From the NCBI GenBank assembly GCA_018378775.1, contig JAGZWV010000011.1, forward strand, positions 1 through 39,609: a stretch of DNA of 39,609 nucleotides. The letters run 5' to 3'. The notes beneath the pieces are model-generated. The model did not search any database. It had not been told where the DNA came from and saw nothing but the letters and a program-made list of their open reading frames with translations. The position numbers were made by a program, and so were the translations under genes. Positions 15,724 to 26,171 of this stretch are shown here, one piece after another (position 1 is the first letter of the stretch; every line of letters begins with the position of its first letter). This DNA is from Collinsella sp. (lineage in GTDB: Bacteria; Actinomycetota; Coriobacteriia; Coriobacteriales; Coriobacteriaceae).

Positions 15724-17561
15724 CGAACGACCTCGCTTCTACGGCAGCCCAGTCGCTCAACCGTGATTCCATGGTGGGCCTGCGCCTGGCGCGCGTCGAC
15801 GGGTTTGAGCCGGCCGTCGCCCTGGGCACGGACGAGCTTCCCGCCTACCTGCGCCGTTTTACGATGCTGTTTGCCGATGACGCCACCATGCGCCGCGGCG
15901 GTATCGGCCGTGTGACGCGTGCCGTCAACGCGCAGGGCGAGGCCGTGGCGCTCAAGCAGCTCATCTTGCCAACGCGCGACGAATTTGATGACGATGTCGC
16001 CCACGAGGCGCTGGTCACCAAGTTCAAGGCGGCGTTTCGCGAGGAATATGAATGCCATCGTGCCCTTTCGGGCCTTAAGGGCTTTCCCCGCTTATACGGG
16101 TGGGGCGAGGTTGACGGCGTGCCCGCGATTGTCATGGAGTGGGTCGAGGGCGAGACGCTCGCTCGCCTGCGCTCGCACCTTGCCGTGGACGACGACGGCC
16201 GCCTGTCACCGCTCGTGGCGGCGCGCCTGGGTCGCGACCTGTTCGATCTGCTCTGCCGCATGAGCTTGGTGGGCGAGGGTTTTGTCCACCGCGATATCTC
16301 GCCCGCTAATATCATGGTGCGCACGGCGCGTCTGCCGCTCGATCGACAGCTTGCCGAGGGCACCTTCGACCTGTGCTTGATCGATTTTGGCTCGTCGCTG
16401 GCGCTCGAGCCCGCCTCTGCGGTGGCCGGTACCGGCGGCAAGGCGTCGTTTACGGAGCGCTATGCCACGCTGCGCCGTGCGACGGTTGCCTACGCCCCGC
16501 CCGAGATGCTCACCGATGACATTCCCGACTTACGCACGCTCCGCATGTCGCCGGCAATCGATGTATATGCTGCAGCGAGCACGGTCTACGAGCTCATTGC
16601 CGGTGTCGCGCCGTACGAAGTAGCGCCGGGTGCATCGGGTACTTCGGGCTCGCGCAAAAAGACGCGCGATATCGCCAGCCCTTATCGCCTCAAGATGGAT
16701 ACGCTGCCCGACTATCCCGTCGGCGCCCACGCGCCCGGCTGCGACTTGACGCAACTGCTGCGACGCGAGCCCGATGTGGCACTTGCCGCGGCCGAACAGG
16801 CTCAGCAGCTGGGGCTCGATCCAAATTCCGAGGATCTGCGCGATGCGCTGGCGTTTGTCGACGCTCAGCTGTTCGATGTGGTGATGGCCTGCCTGTCCTG
16901 CCATCAGGAAGATCGTCCCGAGCCGGCTGCGGTGGAGGCGGCGCTCTCGGCATTTTGCGACCACTATGCGCAAAATGTCGCCCGCTCGCTTCGCGCCGAG
17001 CCGCTCATGCCGTGCCCGATGGAGGCATCGGGGCACACAGCCCGGCGTGCGGCGATGGTTGGTGCGACGGCGGCAAGCGGCGTGCTTTGGACTGTGGTCG
17101 TGGTATCAGCGGCGCTGTTGGCGTCGGGCGCCCATGTGACGCTCGTCGTGGGACCGCTTATGTGGTCCGGGAAGCTGCCGGCCATTATCGCCGCACTGGC
17201 GTTGGCGCTGCCGGGCATGGTGGGCATCGCTGCCGGGGCCTTGGCGCGCGACCGTCGTGTGGGATTCCTGCAGGGTGTGTTGGCCCTTTCCGCCTGCGAG
17301 GTTCCGGCGCTGGCCGCACTCGCATGCGCCGTGTTTTCCCAGCATGCCGTGGCGGGTGGCCTGGTGGCCGCCATAATTGCAACCTATGCGCTCACGTGGT
17401 TTTTGCTGGCGATGGGGTTTGCCTTTGAGCTTCCCGTCGTGTCAGCACGACGTGCGAAAATTTCCATGGCGACGCCGCTTGCCGGCGGAGCCGCGGCTGC
17501 CCGCGCCTTTGGCGGGCCGGCCGAAGTATCCGACACTATCTCTGCGACCAAGGAGGGCTAA
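15720..17561 (+). CDS. Ser/Thr protein kinase with polytopic membrane C-terminus
   Basis: 613 residues. The kinase domain is unusually placed after about 50 leading residues. It has RRGGIGRV as glycine loop (59-65), VALK (Lys79), HRDISPANIMV (190-200, Asp192, Asn197), IDFGSS (Asp222) and YAPPEML (258-264). HRD-D-N-DFG are all intact, so it should be active. An insert of about 100 residues (297-390) interrupts the C-lobe. Residues about 445-570 hold four membrane segments, so there is no PASTA or other recognisable ectodomain. It is coupled to the upstream membrane protein by a 4-bp overlap and followed 3 bp later by an FHA protein. Its general plan (N-terminal kinase, C-terminal membrane helices) matches the kinase at 7511-9364, but the sequences differ widely. 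Confidence 0.88.
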   Translation: MTNDLASTAAQSLNRDSMVGLRLARVDGFEPAVALGTDELPAYLRRFTMLFADDATMRRGGIGRVTRAVNAQGEAVALKQLILPTRDEFDDDVAHEALVTKFKAAFREEYECHRALSGLKGFPRLYGWGEVDGVPAIVMEWVEGETLARLRSHLAVDDDGRLSPLVAARLGRDLFDLLCRMSLVGEGFVHRDISPANIMVRTARLPLDRQLAEGTFDLCLIDFGSSLALEPASAVAGTGGKASFTERYATLRRATVAYAPPEMLTDDIPDLRTLRMSPAIDVYAAASTVYELIAGVAPYEVAPGASGTSGSRKKTRDIASPYRLKMDTLPDYPVGAHAPGCDLTQLLRREPDVALAAAEQAQQLGLDPNSEDLRDALAFVDAQLFDVVMACLSCHQEDRPEPAAVEAALSAFCDHYAQNVARSLRAEPLMPCPMEASGHTARRAAMVGATAASGVLWTVVVVSAALLASGAHVTLVVGPLMWSGKLPAIIAALALALPGMVGIAAGALARDRRVGFLQGVLALSACEVPALAALACAVFSQHAVAGGLVAAIIATYALTWFLLAMGFAFELPVVSARRAKISMATPLAGGAAAARAFGGPAEVSDTISATKEG

Positions 17562-17564
17562 GCC

Positions 17565-18503
17565 ATGGCTTCTCAAGCTGAGCTCACCCCGTGCGGGGCA
17601 ATGTTTGACATCTTTAAGCGCGCAGCGCACCTGAGCCATATCGAACTGTGCGGCCTGGTGCTCTCGAGCCGCCCGCTCGCCGACGGCCGTAGTCCGCAGA
17701 GTCGTGCCGCCGATCGCTCCTGGGTTTCGCGCTTTATCGTGCGCGCACCGGTCGGCACGCTGCAGGAACGTTATTTTGCCGATTGCGGCACCTCGGCCGC
17801 GCGCATTATGTCGCAGCTGGCCCTGCGCCGTCGCAACCCCATGGACGCCGCGGCCGTGACCAATATGGTGTGCGGCCCCGCTGGCGAGCCCATGGTGCGG
17901 GCACTCGAGGAATGCCACCAGGACACGAATCTCTATCGCAATGCGCTCGAGCGCCTGTCGCAGGCGGCTGAACTCATGCCCGCCGAGCGCGCCGAGGCCA
18001 TCCTGGTGCTGTTTGTCGCCGTGGGTTGCTCGGCAGATGTACGTTCGTCGGTGACCTATGCCATCGACTACGCTCATGCGACCTGTGGCGGCGCCACGTC
18101 GACGCCGCGCTCGCTGAGCACATCTTCGGTCGCGGGCGAGCACGAGGTCGCGCCGGCGCATCCGCTGGGACTGCTGCGCGTGCAAAACGGCTACGTGGTG
18201 AGCGCCCCGCGCTGGATTCAGCCGAGTGAGGAAGGTGTTGAGATCGGCGCGCTGGCAACGGGGGAGGGCGACATCACCGACGTCGGTGACGACGTCTCGG
18301 CCCGCCATGCCCATATCTGGTGCGACGATTCTGGCGCATGGTTTGTCGAGGACCTGTCGTCCACGAACGGCACCGTGGTGGTAAACGGGGCCACGAGTGT
18401 GTGTATTCAAGTAGAGCCCGGCCGCTCCGCCCGGCTCAGCCCCGGTGACGAGCTCAAACTCGGCGAATCCACCACCTACGCCATCCTCCTCGGTGCCCTC
18501 TAA
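17565..18503 (+). CDS. FHA-domain protein with degenerate phosphothreonine pocket
   Basis: 312 residues. The first 195 form an unrecognised, Cys-containing helical domain (RAAHLSHIELCGLVL; NALERLSQAAELMPAERAEA). The C-terminal third (about 201-310) is an FHA fold with VSARHAHIW, VEDLSSTNGTVVVNG and LSPGDELKLGESTTYAI. At the usual GR position the sequence reads IGALATGEGD, so the conserved Arg is replaced by Ala229, although Ser245, Arg247, His248 and Asn268 are kept. ATG 17565 follows AGGAGGG and starts 3 bp after the kinase stop. It is presumably the cytosolic partner of that kinase. Confidence 0.85.
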   Translation: MASQAELTPCGAMFDIFKRAAHLSHIELCGLVLSSRPLADGRSPQSRAADRSWVSRFIVRAPVGTLQERYFADCGTSAARIMSQLALRRRNPMDAAAVTNMVCGPAGEPMVRALEECHQDTNLYRNALERLSQAAELMPAERAEAILVLFVAVGCSADVRSSVTYAIDYAHATCGGATSTPRSLSTSSVAGEHEVAPAHPLGLLRVQNGYVVSAPRWIQPSEEGVEIGALATGEGDITDVGDDVSARHAHIWCDDSGAWFVEDLSSTNGTVVVNGATSVCIQVEPGRSARLSPGDELKLGESTTYAILLGAL

Positions 18504-18982
18504 CTCATCCCCCCAATAACTTGCGGTGAAATAGGGACTGATTAAGGCCGTTAACAGCAAAAACACTCCCTATTTCACCGCAACTGCTGTGGGGTTCCAG
18601 GGGACTGTGTCTGTCGGTGCCGGGCGCACAATAGTCACCCGAGGTAAACCTTTACCGGCCACCTATATTTGCCGAAATATGGCTTGACGGCGGGGTACAA
18701 TAAGCCCGCATGCGGATTTCCGTTGCGGGCGCTTCCCATCGCCGGGGCGTGCCCGGGAGCATCCGGCATGCGGCCTTTGCGGCGCTCGGTCATGTGCAAG
18801 ACGGGCGGTCGGGTCTGTGGGGCGCATCAGTTGCCCCTCGCCTCGGCATGTCTTCTCTCCACGCCACGTACCTGCTGCTGAGCCTGCCTGCCAGATGATT
18901 GGAAGCAACAGCGTAAATCCCATCACGCCAATATCCCGGCAATCGCCGGGGCCTGTATACCTATATGAGAGGAGAGGGGTAT
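18504..18982 (+). other. Structured intergenic region upstream of nifJ
   Basis: 479 bp with no credible gene. It holds a 63-bp inverted-repeat element (18521-18583) and two small palindromes, GGTAAACCTTTACC (18643-18656) and ATATTTGCCGAAATAT (18665-18680). A possible -10 TACAAT (18696-18701) is followed by a hairpin GCCCGCA/TGCGGGC (18704-18730) and, before the ribosome-binding site, by CCCGGC/GCCGGG (18935-18950). About 250 bases of GC-rich, stem-forming sequence lie between the -10 and nifJ. I could not match it to a known riboswitch, SRP RNA, tmRNA or RNase P RNA. Confidence 0.55.
18521..18583. repeat. Long inverted repeat (17-bp perfect arms)
   Basis: The left arm TTGCGGTGAAATAGGGA (18521-18537) and its exact reverse complement (18567-18583) flank a 29-base loop. 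It lies 18 bp after the FHA gene stop. There is no T-run, so it is not a standard terminator; it looks like a small mobile or REP-type palindrome. Confidence 0.7.
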
Positions 18983-22522
<3,540 letters not shown>

Positions 22523-22532
22523 GTCTCCCACC

Positions 22533-22657
22533 GCAGGATCCGAGGGCTAACCTTCGCGGACGTCCTCGGACATGAAAGAACCCCCGCTGCGCACTACGTG
22601 CGGCGGGGGTTCTTTCGTTCTGCGGAGTGTCCGCGAAGGTTAGCCCTCAGATCCTGC
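22533..22657. repeat. Nested inverted repeat enclosing a bidirectional terminator
   Basis: The outer arms 22533-22561 and 22629-22657 are 29-base inverted repeats with a single mismatch. Inside sits the 14-bp hairpin of the nifJ terminator. The whole 125-bp block can fold into one long hairpin. It lies between two convergent genes. Confidence 0.75.
22574..22620 (+). terminator. Rho-independent terminator of nifJ
   Basis: GAAAGAACCCCCGC (22574-22587) pairs perfectly with GCGGGGGTTCTTTC (22603-22616). A-rich and T-rich sides allow it to work in both directions, serving also the minus-strand ATPase gene. Confidence 0.85.
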
Positions 22658-22727
22658 TACGACTACGTCCTCGGATTGTGGGGCTGCATGAGGGACGTGG
22701 TTGTGGGGGCCTTTTGTCCCCGTCGCT

Positions 22728-22750
22728 GTTTCGCGGCGCGGCCGCGAAAC
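22728..22750. repeat. GC-rich perfect hairpin
   Basis: GTTTCGCGGC and GCCGCGAAAC pair perfectly around a 3-base loop. It lies 50 bp before the end of the minus-strand ATPase gene and has no T-run on either strand, so its role is unknown. Confidence 0.45.
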
Positions 22751-22799
22751 CACGCGTTACTTTGGTTATGGAGGGGGCTTGGTTGTTGGTTCAGATGAT

Positions 22800-24161
22800 C
22801 TAGAGAGATATGGGTGCAAATGAGAAATCGTTGTTGGGGTCGTCCTTTTCCATAAACTCATCGAGGCAGAATGTCATATAGATTGGAACGTACAGGATCT
22901 TGCCCTCTTCGCTAAGGTTTTCGTGGCTCAGCACAACGGCCTCGGGAATCTTGTACTCGCCCACACTCATCAGGCGATCGAGGGCCGCATGTGCTCGAAC
23001 TTTCTTGCCCGATTTGACTTCGATTGGGACAACATGTCCTCGGGCGCCTTCGATTACAAAGTCGACTTCACCGACCTCACGTGTTTGGTAGTACCACGTA
23101 TCTGCTCCGAGGGCAACAAGCTCCTGCGCGACCACGTTTTCATAGAGACCGCCGAGGTTGGGGGTTTTCATATCTAGATATACAGCGCGTGCCGTGCTAC
23201 CGGGATATCGCGATGCGAGCATTCCTGTATCGGACTCGTATAGTTTGAAGGCGGCTGCCTTCTCTGTCCTCTTAAGAGGACTCCGGGCCTCCGTCACCTG
23301 GGGGACCATCAATCCAACGCCTGCGTTCACCAGCCATAGGAAATCCTGCTCGTATTTTTGAAGACGAGCTCCCTCGCCTAGAGACGAGACGATAAAGCGA
23401 TGGGACTCCGCCTCAAGCTGAACGGGAATTTGCTCGAAAATGGAGCGAACGTTAAACGCTCGAGTCGATGCATATTTAGAGATATCGCTTTTGTACTGAT
23501 CGACTAGCTGAATTTGAAGCACACGCGTTCTCACGAGCGAATAGCCCGAATCGATATAGTTCTGAACGACCTCTGGCATGCCGCCGCAAACGATATAGGC
23601 TCTAAAGTTTTTGAGCATCGCCTCATGAATATAGTTTTCGACGGGACGTCTCTCGACAAGGCAGCTGCGAATGTCTGCAAGCACATTCTCGCTGATGCTG
23701 TTTGCCCAACAGAACTCTTCAAAATCCATCGGTCGCATAACAATGTGCTCGACATACCCCACCGGAAAAGAAGAGATCCCCTTAAACTCAGTCCCAAGCA
23801 TAGACCCCGAGAAGACATAGCTAAAGCGTCCGTCCTCGACCAGCGCCTTCATAAGTGTAACGATCTGCGGATACTCCTGAATCTCATCGACGAAGATAAG
23901 CGTGTCTCCTTCAACAAGCGGTGCATCCGCAAGAAGGGCCACACGGTTGATGAAGTCAATGGAGTTCTTAGCGCCAACAAGTACGTCTCTTGCCTCGGCA
24001 TCGAGTAGCAGATTGACCTCATAATACGAAGCGTAGTTGCTCTTTCCAAACGCGCGAATTGCATAGCTCTTGCCAATCTGACGCGCGCCAGTAACGAGCA
24101 ACGCTTTATTGGATTTGTTCTTCCAGCTCAAAAGCCTGTCAGTGACCTTACGGCGTAGCAT
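22800..24161 (-). CDS. AAA ATPase with DUF4143 C-terminal domain
   Basis: 453 residues. The N-terminal AAA_14-type ATPase has Walker A GARQIGKS (25-32) and Walker B LIFVDEIQ (88-95), followed by a sensor region FSGSML. The C-terminal half has the DUF4143 layout, with LGGLYENVVAQELVALG, then GEVDFVIE and PIEVKSGK. That last pair looks like a PD-(D/E)XK nuclease core. The function of these proteins is not established; they are common in mobile and variable regions. Codon use is less GC-rich than in the neighbours, which suggests acquisition. ATG 24161 has GAGGGG six bases upstream. Three copies of a 34-bp repeat begin 16 bp above the start. Confidence 0.85.
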   Translation of the reverse strand: MLRRKVTDRLLSWKNKSNKALLVTGARQIGKSYAIRAFGKSNYASYYEVNLLLDAEARDVLVGAKNSIDFINRVALLADAPLVEGDTLIFVDEIQEYPQIVTLMKALVEDGRFSYVFSGSMLGTEFKGISSFPVGYVEHIVMRPMDFEEFCWANSISENVLADIRSCLVERRPVENYIHEAMLKNFRAYIVCGGMPEVVQNYIDSGYSLVRTRVLQIQLVDQYKSDISKYASTRAFNVRSIFEQIPVQLEAESHRFIVSSLGEGARLQKYEQDFLWLVNAGVGLMVPQVTEARSPLKRTEKAAAFKLYESDTGMLASRYPGSTARAVYLDMKTPNLGGLYENVVAQELVALGADTWYYQTREVGEVDFVIEGARGHVVPIEVKSGKKVRAHAALDRLMSVGEYKIPEAVVLSHENLSEEGKILYVPIYMTFCLDEFMEKDDPNNDFSFAPISL

Positions 24162-24177
24162 TAAAACCCCTCAATGA

Positions 24178-24262
24178 CAAAAATTGGCAAATAGATTTGA
24201 CCCTAATCATACAAAAATTGGCAGATAGATTTGACCCAAATCATACAAAAATTGGCAAATAG
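24178..24262. repeat. 34-bp direct tandem repeats (2.5 copies)
   Basis: Units start at 24178, 24212 and 24246; the third is cut after 17 bases. Full units differ at only two positions. Each contains CAAAAATTGGCA and ATAGATTTGACCC on the plus strand. They abut the ribosome-binding site of the minus-strand ATPase gene, so they could be iteron-like operator sites. Confidence 0.8.
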
Positions 24263-24418
24263 CAAAGCTCGCTTAGGCCTCAAAGCCAGCGAGCCAGCAC
24301 GGTACTTTGCGAAAAGGCTGGCAGCGCCGTTGTTGAGGGTGGCCAGGTTGGCAGTGGCGCCGTTAGCGTTCTCGGCTGCTTGGGCGCGCAGGAGCGAAAG
24401 GGCGTCGGCAGCGTTCAT
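24203..24418 (-). other. Short open frame, possible gene remnant
   Basis: 71 codons from ATG 24418, with the frame open for about 20 codons further up. The reading is Ala/Leu/Asn-rich (MNAADALSLLRAQAAENANG) and its last 20 codons lie in the 34-bp repeats. No ribosome-binding site is visible. It could be a small hypothetical protein, a decayed C-terminus or chance. Confidence 0.2.
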
Positions 24419-24743
24419 GCAGAAGCCGACGGTAAAGTTCCATACTGCGAACTCGCAGTCGCTTGCCGCGGGGTGAAGCGCGATCGGCTATCCCTTATGT
24501 TGGATGAAAAGCCCCATGTTTTTGCAGGGATGCATACTCGTCAAATTAATGTATAGAATCGCGTATAGTGCGAGTAAGATATTGCGCTGTCCGTTTTGTG
24601 TTTAGCAAAGATATAGTTTGCATAATCTGGTCTAATCCCTGCTCTATTTAAATAAAGTTGCACGTAAATGGCGTAGATATACCTGAACTGGGCTTCTTTA
24701 CGCTGAGCGGGTAAAATCGACCGTTCGCCGCTTAGGTATTTCC

Positions 24744-24760
24744 AAAATGAATAAAATGAG
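24744..24760 (+). promoter_or_regulatory. Possible ArgR half-site upstream of arcC
   Basis: ATGAATAAAAT resembles half of an ARG box. There is no clear second half-site, so this is a weak suggestion. It lies about 95 bp above the carbamate kinase start. Confidence 0.2.
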
Positions 24761-24853
24761 CGATAAAGAGAATATAAACCCTAATAAACTCGCGTATCGC
24801 ACGGACGCGGGTTATTAATGGGTTGTAGGCCTTTTACAGAAAGGATTCCAGCA

Positions 24854-25816
24854 ATGTCTAAGCCTCTTGGCAAGCCCGATCGTATTGTCGTCGCCCTCGG
24901 CGGCAACGCCCTCGGCAACAACCCCGTCGAGCAGATCGAGGCCGTGAGCAACACCGCCCACGCTCTCCTCGGCCTCATCGAGCAGGGCAACGAGATCATC
25001 ATCACCCACGGCAACGGCCCGCAGGTCGGCATGATCCAGAACGCCTTCGCCGCCGCCCACGACGCCATCGGCACCCCCGAGATGCCGCTGCCCGAGTGCG
25101 GCGCCATGTCCCAGGGCTACATCGGCTATCACCTGCAGCAGGGCATCGGCCGCGAGATGCACAAGCGCTACAAGCGTTGGCACGCCGCCACCGTCGTCAC
25201 CCAGATCGAGTGCGATCCCGACGATCCCGCGTTCAAGAACCCGACCAAGCCGATCGGCCCCTTCTACACCGAGGAGCAGGCCAAGGAGTTCATGGCCGAG
25301 GATCCCTCCAAGGTCTTCGTCGAGGATTCCGGCCGCGGCTGGCGTCGCGTCGTCGCCTCCCCCGATCCCAAGAAGATCGTCGAGGCCGACTCCATCCTCA
25401 ACCTGCTCGACAACGAGTTCATCGTCATCGCCTGCGGTGGCGGCGGCATCCCCGTCGTCCGCGACTACGAGAACAAGGGCTGCTACAAGGGCGTTCCCGC
25501 CGTCATCGACAAGGACCTGGGCGGCGAGCTGCTGGCCGAGGACTGCGACGCCGACGTCCTGTTCCTGCTGACCGCCGTCGAGCACGTCGCCATCAACTTT
25601 GGCAAGCCCAACCAGGAGGAGCTCGAGGACCTCACCGCCGACGAGGCCGAGCGCCTGGCCGACGAGGGTCAGTTCGGCAAGGGTTCCATGGAGCCCAAGG
25701 TCCGCGCCGCCATCAAGTTCGCCCGCTCCCGCAAGGGCCGCACCTGCATCATCGGCGCCCTGGACAAGGCCGCCGAGACCATGGCCGGCCTCTCCGGTAC
25801 CCGCATCCACGAGTAG
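24854..25816 (+). CDS. arcC: Carbamate kinase
   Basis: 320 residues, close to the family norm. It makes ATP and carbamate from carbamoyl phosphate in fermentative arginine, agmatine or purine breakdown. Family motifs: VVALGGNALG, ITHGNGPQVGMI, YIGYHLQQGI, IVIACGGGGIPV, AVIDKDLGGELLA and a GTRI C-terminus. ATG 24854 follows AGAAAGGATTCCAGCA; the longer frame starting at 24818 lacks a site. Codons are extremely biased (almost every third base C or G), like nifJ, implying high expression. No arginine deiminase or ornithine carbamoyltransferase gene is adjacent, so its carbamoyl phosphate source must be encoded elsewhere. It is followed by a terminator at 25882. Confidence 0.97.
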   Translation: MSKPLGKPDRIVVALGGNALGNNPVEQIEAVSNTAHALLGLIEQGNEIIITHGNGPQVGMIQNAFAAAHDAIGTPEMPLPECGAMSQGYIGYHLQQGIGREMHKRYKRWHAATVVTQIECDPDDPAFKNPTKPIGPFYTEEQAKEFMAEDPSKVFVEDSGRGWRRVVASPDPKKIVEADSILNLLDNEFIVIACGGGGIPVVRDYENKGCYKGVPAVIDKDLGGELLAEDCDADVLFLLTAVEHVAINFGKPNQEELEDLTADEAERLADEGQFGKGSMEPKVRAAIKFARSRKGRTCIIGALDKAAETMAGLSGTRIHE

Positions 25817-25881
25817 CCCCTACTCCGTTGCCTCTCCCGTGGGCGCCAGGCAAAGCGCCCACAAACTAGCCTCTCTTCATG

Positions 25882-25914
25882 AGCCCCGCGGTCCGCTCCG
25901 ACTGCGGGGCTTTT
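25882..25914 (+). terminator. Rho-independent terminator of arcC
   Basis: AGCCCCGC and GCGGGGCT form the stem around a 14-base loop, followed by TTTTG. Confidence 0.8.
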
Positions 25915-25925
25915 GCTATTCACCT

Positions 25926-26006
25926 AGTCATTGGGGACGTTCTTAAACGACTAGTCAAACAAGAACGTCCACAACGACTACTCATTTAAGTCTGTCCCCA
26001 ATGACT
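25926..26006. repeat. 81-bp palindromic element, short form
   Basis: The ends AGTCATTGGGGAC (25926-25938) and GTCCCCAATGACT (25994-26006) are perfect inverted repeats. A second pair, GGACGTTCTT (25935-25944) and AAGAACGTCC (25961-25970), is nested inside. The right 32 bases recur at 32081-32112 with one mismatch, and the left TTGGGGACGTTC recurs at 31772-31783. Confidence 0.8.
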
Positions 26007-26171
26007 GCGGAAAGCGCATCTCACACCGGCACATGGCTTTCGGGTCCTTTCTCCGTGCTCCCTATAAGTTCGGCTGGACTCCCCGCAACCTGTTCCGAGT
26101 TGGCGGAACGAGCGCGACGTGGAGTGTCATTCTTTACCGCGTTAGACTAGACGCAGGGAAAGGAGGAGGAC

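Larger units (their letters stand above)
24162..24853 (+). other. AT-rich intergenic region upstream of carbamate kinase
   Basis: 692 bp. Its left end holds the 34-bp direct repeats (24178-24262) and a short minus-strand frame (24203-24418). The remainder (about 24480-24853) is markedly AT-rich, with several -10-like sequences including TTTGCATAATCT (24617-24628) and TATAGAAT (24552-24559). ATGAATAAAATGAG (24747-24760) resembles an arginine-repressor half-site. No tRNA or clear terminator was seen. Confidence 0.5.
25817..26171 (+). other. Intergenic region with terminator and MITE-like palindrome
   Basis: 355 bp. It contains the arcC terminator (25882-25914), an 81-bp palindromic element (25926-26006), a 17-base sequence related to repeats near 31834 (26007-26023), and about 150 bp before the regulator gene in which nothing certain was seen. 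Confidence 0.6.

Noticed and set aside
18684..18701. TTGACG / TACAAT as a classical promoter for nifJ
   Set aside because: The two hexamers are only six bases apart, too close for a sigma-70 type promoter; at most the TACAAT is usable.
18690..18930. SRP RNA, 6S RNA, tmRNA or RNase P RNA in the nifJ leader
   Set aside because: None of the signature sequences was found (for example the SRP GGAAGG-AGCAG loop); only generic hairpins are visible.
22728..22750. Terminator for the DUF4143 ATPase gene
   Set aside because: Perfect stem but no T-run on the minus strand; the nested hairpin at 22574 is a better terminator.
24815..25810. Minus-strand 331-codon frame opposite arcC
   Set aside because: Shadow of extreme codon bias in arcC.
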